A stretch of 54,459 bases of DNA from Plantago elongata (Eukaryota; Streptophyta; Magnoliopsida; Lamiales; Plantaginaceae): positions 1 through 54,459 of the forward strand of contig JAYMSP010000386.1 in assembly GCA_036897095.1 (NCBI GenBank), read 5' to 3'. This document shows, one piece after another, positions 47,485 to 54,459 of this stretch. Below the pieces are notes generated by a model. That model ran no database searches. It worked only from the letters and a program-made list of their open reading frames with translations, and had not been told where the DNA came from. A program made the translations under genes and the position numbers. The number at the start of each line of letters is the position of its first letter. Position 1 is the first letter of the stretch.

Positions 47485-50400
47485 GGACAGCTGGAGACAT
47501 GGTCAAAATAGATGCTACAATTTCTCTCATTGAACTTTTTTAATTTTGATTGAAAAGTGATGTCGGGACATTCAAATTTCTTCTTATGGTGGATATGTGT
47601 GTGTACGCCTCTTCTTGCCGCATTCTCTATAATGCACCTGAACTTGTCCATCTCTAAGACTAAGACTGTACTTCAATTTTTTATGATGAACTGGAGTTGA
47701 TATCTTGTGTAACTGATTTATCATGCTGACAATTAATGAACAGCTTCTGCTGGTTCAAGATGAGAAGCTTTATGGGCGCGACCATATGTTTGCTGTTATT
47801 TGCAAAGCTGCCCATCTACCTGAAGGCACAAAGAGCCCTGCTATCCAGAATAATGAATGTGTTGAACAATTAGGGCAGGTAAAGTACAATATGATTTCCT
47901 GATGTTACATCGTTATGCTAGGATCAACACTTCTTTACTTCGTAATAAATACACAAAGAGAACTTGCAAACCATCTGTTTCATCTTGGGTATAATATAAT
48001 CTTGAGTTCAGCTTTATGGTTGCCAGTTTAGGTTTTTCCCTTCAATCGTTAGGTTTACACTATCGAGAAGATCATGCTTATTGAATCATGTGTTTGTGTG
48101 ATGCAGTTGGTGATTACGTTGCTTAGAGTCCTCTGCACAAATATCTCCTGGCAAAGGCGAAAACTTGGAAAGATATTACAAGATTGGCGAATAATGTCTG
48201 CACAGGTCTGTCCAATCAAATGTAGCTTTTTTGTTTCTCTTTACGGACTTCTATTGTACAGTGTTCAGTGGATATGTATCACAGTATCAGTATGCCATGT
48301 CGTCTCTTTCCAGAAATATATGTAAGGGCGGACCTTTATGGTCATAGTAGAACAGTGGGGGATATATAGACTCCAAGAGGTTTTTAATATCTTTACATCC
48401 CTTAATTGTAGTATTTTCAGTTCATGCGATGCCAAATCATTTTTATCTTGTTAATAGAAGTACCTGGTAACTAGAATTTTTCCTCTATTGTAAGTTGTGA
48501 TTGAATATTCTGTTTTCTCATAAACAGCTTGAGTTGGCTTTCCGGAGGGGTTTTGGGCATCTCGCGAGCACTTCATCTGATCATCAGGTAAGATTTGCAT
48601 TTCCCTGATAACCATTCATCCGTAATTGACTTCTTGTATTTTGTTTGTATACTGCATTCTTAAGATTCTTCACACAGATAGATTAAAACTTTCTGGAATA
48701 TCTAATCATGTTGCATTTTGGAACTACCTTGTATGGCCAAAGTCCCAAGTCCTAACTGTGCAATATGTAACAGTAGGTTCTTACTCCAAAAACAACACTG
48801 TATTTTTCTAATTAATCAATTTCAAACTACTAGGCATACTATGCTCTCATGATTTACGCCAAGTGATATATTAGTAGTATTATAAGCGGCTAAAGATGGC
48901 AATAGAACACTGCTGCTTATCTGAACCCCCAAAAGTCCAAGCCTTAAACTAAACCTGGCTCGTTGTAGCTGTTAGGTAAAAATAGAAAATCTGAATCAAT
49001 ACCAGAGAAGCTGCAGATATATTATGGCAATAACATTTGCCGGGCTTTCATGAACACCAACATGGTACACCCACATGGCACTGCAGACTATTTGATTCAG
49101 TCAAACTCGAACATGAACTGAAGGTTGACCCAAAAAAAAATCACGAACTTTAATTCATTTCCCCCCCCACCCCCCCCCCCCTCCACCCCTATTCTGTCTC
49201 CTTCACATAATGATGATTTTATATAATTAAACATTCACTTGACTTCCGCATCAACATCTCTGATTTTCCTTTTTCATTGCGCAGAACATAAGTTTGAACA
49301 TCTGGAAGCATATCCTTATTTGGGTAGATGAGCAAACATACTGGATAGCTTTACGGTTCCTTGTGCTGGGCTTTGAATTGGAGTTATATTCTCCAAGTGA
49401 ATACTGTATGGTATATTGGTATATATATATTATCCTGATCAAACTTACTGAGAAAACACACCTCAAAATTATGCTGAGCAGCGATTCAAGTGAGTCTCCA
49501 TTTCATCATTAATAGTGCATAATGTTATAAACATCCTTTATTTGAAAGGAGAGGGACTGAGAGAGTACATATTTACTGGCTCACAGTGCATGATGTTTCT
49601 TATATTGCCTGTATATTCCATCAAATTGCTACTTACTGGGCAGGTAGGAAAAAAGCTAAAAAGAAGAGAGATTCTGTGAAGGATGTGGGGAAGGATAACC
49701 AGATTCCACCTCCTGTTTTGTTGCTTCAGTGCTACATCTGTATTGCCGAAGGTCTCATGATGGTAGTTCTTTGATTTTGTGCAATCATAATCCTAAAAGT
49801 ATGTGTATCGGTACTACCTTTACTAATGTTCAGAAACCTACTATAATTTAAGAGTGGCAGACTGGCAGTATGGATATGTCTGTGATAAATAAACCTCAAC
49901 TAAGCCTTCCAAATGACTTGGGGCGGACTATATGAGCCAACAGAATCCCTGGTGTCAGGAACAAGCATTGCCTCCTTTCAATGCTTTCTTCGCTGTTAAA
50001 TCTTTTTCGAGTCCATTAAACTTACTACATTGTCAATTCTGAAGAAGAAAAAACAGAATTGCAAACTGTGTGTCATCTTTAAATGTACCAAGATAAGATA
50101 CTCAATCCGAACTTTCTTGTTGAAACTCCAACATAAATTAGGATGTTATCCTTCTACAAAATGGAAACCGTTGTCGATTGGAGAATTTTCTGTTGTCTAA
50201 ATTTAATTTGAGGTCTTGTAATGGACAAACTGTTATCTTGTGAATTTTGTAATTTACTAGTTTTACAAAATTTTCAGATGCTTGCTTCTTTAAGGAACGA
50301 ACGCAAAGTCTTTCTATGCCAGGGGCCTTTCAACAGCGAACAGGAGGTATCTTTTCTTGCACTGTTTGTTTCATGCCTAATTGCTTAAATACGAAAAGCC

Positions 50401-51276
50401 AAATTCTTATAAAAGCCAACATTTTTCTAAACAATAGGAAAATCATATTCCTCCACCCCAAGTGTATGGCACACAATCCTTCTTTATTTTAGTTTTGATA
50501 TGATTTTCCTATTGTTCAGGAAAATAATTTTTTTTACTAGTCTTGCTCTATACTTTCTTTTTGGTGCACCTCATCTAAGTTTTAATCTGTTCAATTTGTT
50601 ATTTAAAACTTAAAGCTCAAGATGCCATATTAACATTGTCTCCGAATTTTTCGCAGAGATTCAGGCAGCTCTTTGACCTGTTACAAAGGGCATGCCTTCC
50701 TGATCACACCTCGTACACTTCGTTCACTGAAACTACAGCTCATGCTCGTCTTTCTGTAAGTACATAAACTCGAGCAACTCCAGTGAGAATTCATTTATGC
50801 ATTAACTTTTGGAATGTATACACTGCATCCCCTGAGTGTGCCCCAATCACAAAATACTCTCGTAAAATCAAATATATCATGCTACAGGGAGTATTCCTGA
50901 TAAGTTCAGAGTAATATGACCAGCTTTTCCCCAATCAATTTGGGTATTGTACATACTTCACATTAGAAATCTAATCTAGTTTTGCCAACTCGGGGGTGAA
51001 TAAATTGATCACCATAATTTTCTTGGCCATCTGCAGAATCTAGCCATGTACAACTGTTTCAAAGAAGCACAAAAGATTGCCAAAGAGCTACGAGGTAGCT
51101 TTGCTAATGATCCACACAGAATGGCTGAGATCCGCCTGATAGAACAGGTAGCAGAACACAACAATGTCGCCCTAAACCTTCTTTGCAGACTGGGGAACTC
51201 AGACCCAAAGCTTAAAGTCTCATTCGAATTTGTCCACCATCCACACTTCGCAGTTGCTACCGTGAAGAGGTCCTGA
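41019..51276 (+). CDS. NAA35: N-alpha-acetyltransferase 35, NatC auxiliary subunit (MAK10)
   Basis: The product is the large auxiliary subunit of NatC, which with NAA30 and NAA38 acetylates nascent proteins starting Met-hydrophobic at the ribosome. Sixteen exons: 41019-41139, 42125-42192, 42751-42906, 43006-43173, 43920-44070, 44559-44638, 46277-46546, 46634-46777, 47744-47878, 48107-48205, 48528-48587, 49285-49489, 49644-49762, 50278-50346, 50657-50755, 51037-51276. All phases agree and give 727 residues, about the length of the Arabidopsis protein. The MAK10 signature is at residues 50-72 ([20 protein letters not shown] then DSG), the fragment that contacts the other subunits. Other conserved blocks are [26 protein letters not shown] [18 protein letters not shown], and [20 protein letters not shown]. 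No lesion seen. An in-frame ATG lies upstream at 40881, but 41019 (MMAEMTEAD) is preferred as the family rarely has that extension. Confidence 0.96.
44680..45440. mobile_element. Possible older element in NAA35 intron 6, host of a Stowaway MITE
   Basis: GCTGTTGTTATAGCGGTGCTCCGCTATGG (44709-44737 in part) and ATAGCGGCATCCCCCTATCCGCTATCC on the other side are related inverted segments around AGCGG/CCGCTAT motifs. The Stowaway element at 45122-45364 lies between them, suggesting a nested insertion. Ends are not defined. Confidence 0.35.
45122..45364. mobile_element. Stowaway MITE in NAA35 intron 6
   Basis: CTCCCTCCGCCCCGAAATTTAA at the left (first 20 bases shown in shape only) is mirrored by TTAAATTCAACTTCCC... 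ending GACGGTGGGAG at the right. TA flanks both sides (45120-45121 and 45365-45366), the duplicated target of Stowaway elements. Length is 243 bp and there is no coding sequence. Confidence 0.9.
47450..47480. repeat. (GT)n microsatellite in NAA35 intron 8
   Basis: About fourteen uninterrupted TG units, ending GTGTTTGCTGG. Likely polymorphic. Confidence 0.95.
49160..49188. repeat. C-rich tract in NAA35 intron 11
   Basis: Runs of C8 and C11 broken by single A or T bases (CCCCCCCCACCCC...). Replication slippage or base-call error is likely here. Confidence 0.85.
50421..50524. repeat. Hairpin in NAA35 intron 14
   Basis: AACAATAGGAAAATCATAT at 50430-50448 is the exact complement of ATATGATTTTCCTATTGTT at 50498-50516. 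Looser pairing extends the stem by about ten bases outward. The loop is 49 bases. It resembles a very small MITE. Confidence 0.8.
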
Positions 51277-53990
51277 GGGTAATCGTCCCCTCGATGATCA
51301 ATTTTGGTTTCATTTATAGGTTTTTCCATTTATGATATTATTCTCTTCCGAGTTTTCGTTTCTGCTACATTCATTAGCATATTGATTGATTCCCCAAAAG
51401 GCCAAAACCTTCACTCACAAAAAGAACTGTATAATGGTGGAGGAGGTTAGTTTTGGCTGATGATGAATTTTAAAGGAATTTCTGTTGTAAATTAGGATAA
51501 ATAATCCATTTACTTGGATTTCTTGTATTATTTTTTTCAGGAATTTGTGCAAGGCTTTCTTGTTCATAGATACATTCATAGGCTTGATTTTCCTTTGCTC
51601 ATATAATTTGAAAGAATTAATGAAAAGTTGGATTTTGTGGCAGAAGGTTTAAATATTCTTGGATTTTTTTATGGCAGAATCTTGGATTTTTTCTTGGGCA
51701 GGAGTTTTAAATGGTCTTGGATTTTTTGGTGTCAGAAGGTCTATATCATGATGGGAAAATAAACCTATCCATTCAATAGGTTGTTGTCTGATTTCCCACT
51801 TTTTTACTGATTCAACTTCAACCAATAGATCGGGATTTGAGATATCTTTAACCGCTTCAAATAAAAGAAATGTATCACCTTCCTAGTAGGTCACATACAG
51901 GTCACATTGACATTTGGAGTTCTAGTTTGGTAAATGGAGAAAGTATGGTTGTTGACCCGATTCTCTATTGAGTCGACTCTTCTCTTTGTAAAAAAGTCCA
52001 ACTAGGTTAACTTGAGTCTATCCGATAGTTATATAACTATAGCATTCATGTAATTATCTAGGTCACATTGACATTTCAAGGTGGCAAAGGAAGAAAATAT
52101 TGTTATTGACCCGATTTGCTATCAACCCGGATGTTGATCCATTTTATTCGTCTTAAGGTTAAACCGGGTCAATTTGAATTGACACGGTTCTCATTATGGT
52201 AGGTTTACTGATTCACAATCGAATAAAGTCATAAACTACTGTGTCGACTTGATGTTGAACCGGTTTGACCATCCGGGTTTCCAAGTTGCAGCTGGAAACA
52301 GAGCAAGTCTACTGTTGTAGAATCTAGAAGACACAGAAACACAATTTAATGGGCAATGTCAAACAGGTGAGTCTGTCTATAATATATATACGGTAGCTGT
52401 ACTTAGCTGCCGTTTGTTTAACAATAACAGCCTACCATTTATATCTCGGTCTTGTCTGTTTAGTGTTGACCCATAAATTAAAATTAATCAAATCAGTCCA
52501 TTTTCTTTATATTTATTTACGCCGTTTGTCACTTTCACTCTTTTGGTTGCACTACTTTTCATAACCAAATTTTTATTGGTCGATTACATAACATATTAAA
52601 AGTAGATCCAAATTATTTGGGTGCATGGTAACTATAATATTATATCAAATTGTTTTACTTTTCTTTGAGTATACGAATTTCAAATTCTAAAAATAGTATT
52701 AGATATTGAGAAATATATTTCTTTCATAGATGTTTCACGAAGATAAATACGTTCGAAAAATATATCCACTAACAAATTAAATATTCATATGATACTTAAA
52801 AAAGGTAAATTCACTAACTAAAAATCTCCACTAATTAATATAATATTTATATTATAACAATAAATAATTAACTGTATAAAAAACAGCGCCACAAATTTTT
52901 ATGTCTTATTTTTCAGGACGGAGATTTTTCAGGACGGAGGGAGTAAGTAATTAATGAATTAACCATGTTATTATCTGTTTAATTAAGATCACTTAACAAC
53001 TAATACAACCCTTACTTCAATCCTAAACGAGAACTTGCCAAACAGATGCTACAATACGTTTTGTGAGTAAAGTTTAAGAAAAATAATTAATCATTACTCG
53101 CACATGTTGATTTGGTTAAAAGGCCTAATCACAATTTAATACAACTAATCATTTGACATTTTTAAAAAGCTTACATGTTAATGCATTACTGAGTAATGTT
53201 CAACCAAACATTTTGAATTTCCTAAACTAATATCTTACCAATCATACACTTACACTTCACCATTACTTTAATTTGCATACCTCTCAAGCAAAGTTTTACT
53301 ACTAGTTTCTATAACTCCCATCATCCATTTCAATATTAATCACATGTATTAATCTTTTTGAAATGTAACAATACCGAATTCCTCTCATAGCATCACATAT
53401 AAAGTAGTCACGATTTAAATTCTGATTGCCCATGAAATTATTCCAAAATTAGTCTAACGAAAGTCACATATATGATATTCGATATGTCCCCTCCTGACTC
53501 CGTCCCTGCCGTCACGTAATATACGTATCATAAACATCCTTAAAAATGGGACAACATGAAGAGAAATATGCACCTACTTTGTTACAATCCATTCCATGCC
53601 ATGCCATGCCATGCTGAATTGAGTGTTGAAAAAATGAAAAGAGCCAATAAATTTTGGAAAAACTGAAAAAGGAGAAGAGAATAACAAGGTGGAAATTACA
53701 GAAAGGAAAAATTGGACAATTTTCGAAAGAAATATTCGTACACCTATTCTGAGCATATGTGTACACCTGTATGAATCTTGTATTCATTCCCATTTCATCA
53801 TCGTCATCATTTACACACACACACACGATGACAGTAATTATACATATACATACACATACAGTAGTGATAAATCTGAGTCTCTTCTGATTATTACTCTGAT
53901 TAGAGTGTTTTCTTGGATTTCTTTTTAAAATTGTTTGTTCTAGTACTGGAAAAAATCATTGACACCGACGCCCAGCCAAAAAAGAATTTC
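51277..53990. other. Spacer downstream of NAA35
   Basis: NAA35 3' UTR comes first. At 51650-51745 TCTTGGATTTTTT-type units recur three times. At 51899-52131 a ~160-bp spaced direct duplication shares AGGTCACATTGACATTT and TTGACCCGATT. A Stowaway-like end GACGGAGGGAG/TA sits at about 52934-52946, with the GGACGGAGATTTTTC motif doubled and no partner end found. A (CATGC)n microsatellite is at 53593-53614 and a short (CA)n at 53811-53826. No gene seen. Confidence 0.5.
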
Positions 53991-54459
53991 TTAATAAGCA
54001 TACATTTCATTTCTCAGTGGACTTTTCTTTTTCTTGGTTGTATTTCTTTCTCGTATTCTACAGAAAGAAAGCAAATAAGAAGAAAGAGACTAATCTTTCT
54101 CCCACCACAATTTGCTTCACCTTCTCTTTCTTTTGTAATTGTCGGTGTTTCAGCTCAAGGTTGGTGTTTTACTTCTTTTCTTGATCTGTTTTTGTTTTTT
54201 GGGTTTTTGGAGATTGAGCTGGTTAGATGGCTTTGATCCTTGTTTTGAGTTTGTGGGTTTTTGAAAAGTTACGATTTTGACGATCAAGTGTCATCTTGGT
54301 GTTGGTTTTGGTTCAGATTGTTTGTGGGTTTTTGTTGTAGTGTTGAGTTTCTTGATAAAGGTGTTTTCTTTTTGCATAATTCGGATGTGAGTATGTGATT
54401 TGTTAAGGATGGTTTGTTGGACTGTTTGTGTTTTAGAATTCAGCAGATTTTTCAAATGG
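53991..54459 (+). promoter_or_regulatory. Probable 5' UTR/first intron of the next plus-strand gene
   Basis: A CT-rich leader (CTTTCTCCCACCACAATTTG, CTTCACCTTCTCTTTC) is followed by a possible donor (CTCAAG/GTTGGT at 54160) and a T/G-rich stretch typical of plant 5' UTR introns. A possible acceptor (TTCAG near 54443) precedes ATGG at 54456. The window ends there, so the gene cannot be named. Confidence 0.35.

Noticed and set aside
52914..52946. Stowaway-like GGACGGAGGGAG/TA end
   Set aside because: No partner terminus with matching inverted sequence and TA could be found nearby, so no element is called.

Overview
This is nuclear DNA from a flowering plant. Genes are split by AT-rich introns with GT..AG borders, many exons encode recognisable plant proteins, and the spacers are AT-rich and full of small DNA-transposon relics. 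The proteins look like those of an asterid eudicot, possibly Lamiales, but that placement is an impression and not a proof. I saw no tRNA, rRNA, CRISPR or bacterial-type features.

Layout from left to right. (1) 1-1187: the 3' end of a plant CLC-type anion channel/transporter gene. (2) 2131-8970: two plant defensin genes facing each other in a large inverted duplication, copy A on minus (2378-2736) and copy B on plus (8403-8755). The ~4.7 kb spacer holds an internally deleted hAT transposase relic. (3) 9504-11991: a GRF-type zinc-finger gene broken by a frameshift (minus), a Myb/SANT-like gene (plus) and a small Ser-rich ORF (minus). (4) 14128-15782: an F-box/FBD protein gene with three coding exons. 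(5) 15783-22600: repeat-rich spacer, including a foldback element ending in Stowaway-like CTCCCTCCG termini. (6) 22627-29134: a complete 13-exon sucrose-phosphate synthase gene (1049 aa). (7) 29135-33800: spacer with one long foldback that resembles a miRNA precursor. (8) 33860-35939: a complete four-exon heptahelical PAQR-family membrane protein gene (361 aa). (9) 36318-38135: a frameshifted cyclophilin CYP59 pseudogene, apparently interrupted by an inverted-repeat element carrying an extraordinary homopolymer block. (10) 38136-40880: spacer with an hAT-type MITE bounded by near-perfect 8-bp target duplications. (11) 41019-51276: a complete 16-exon NAA35/MAK10 gene, the NatC auxiliary subunit (727 aa), with a Stowaway MITE in one intron and a near-perfect hairpin in another. 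(12) 51277-54459: spacer and probably the 5' end of the next plus-strand gene.

The genes are not a pathway or operon: anion transport, defence peptides, sucrose synthesis, membrane sensing and N-terminal acetylation sit side by side as is usual in plant chromosomes. The most notable points are the inverted defensin pair, the pseudogenes whose disabling lesions can be read directly, the miRNA-like foldback and the homopolymer block. I did not find a convincing new multi-gene system.
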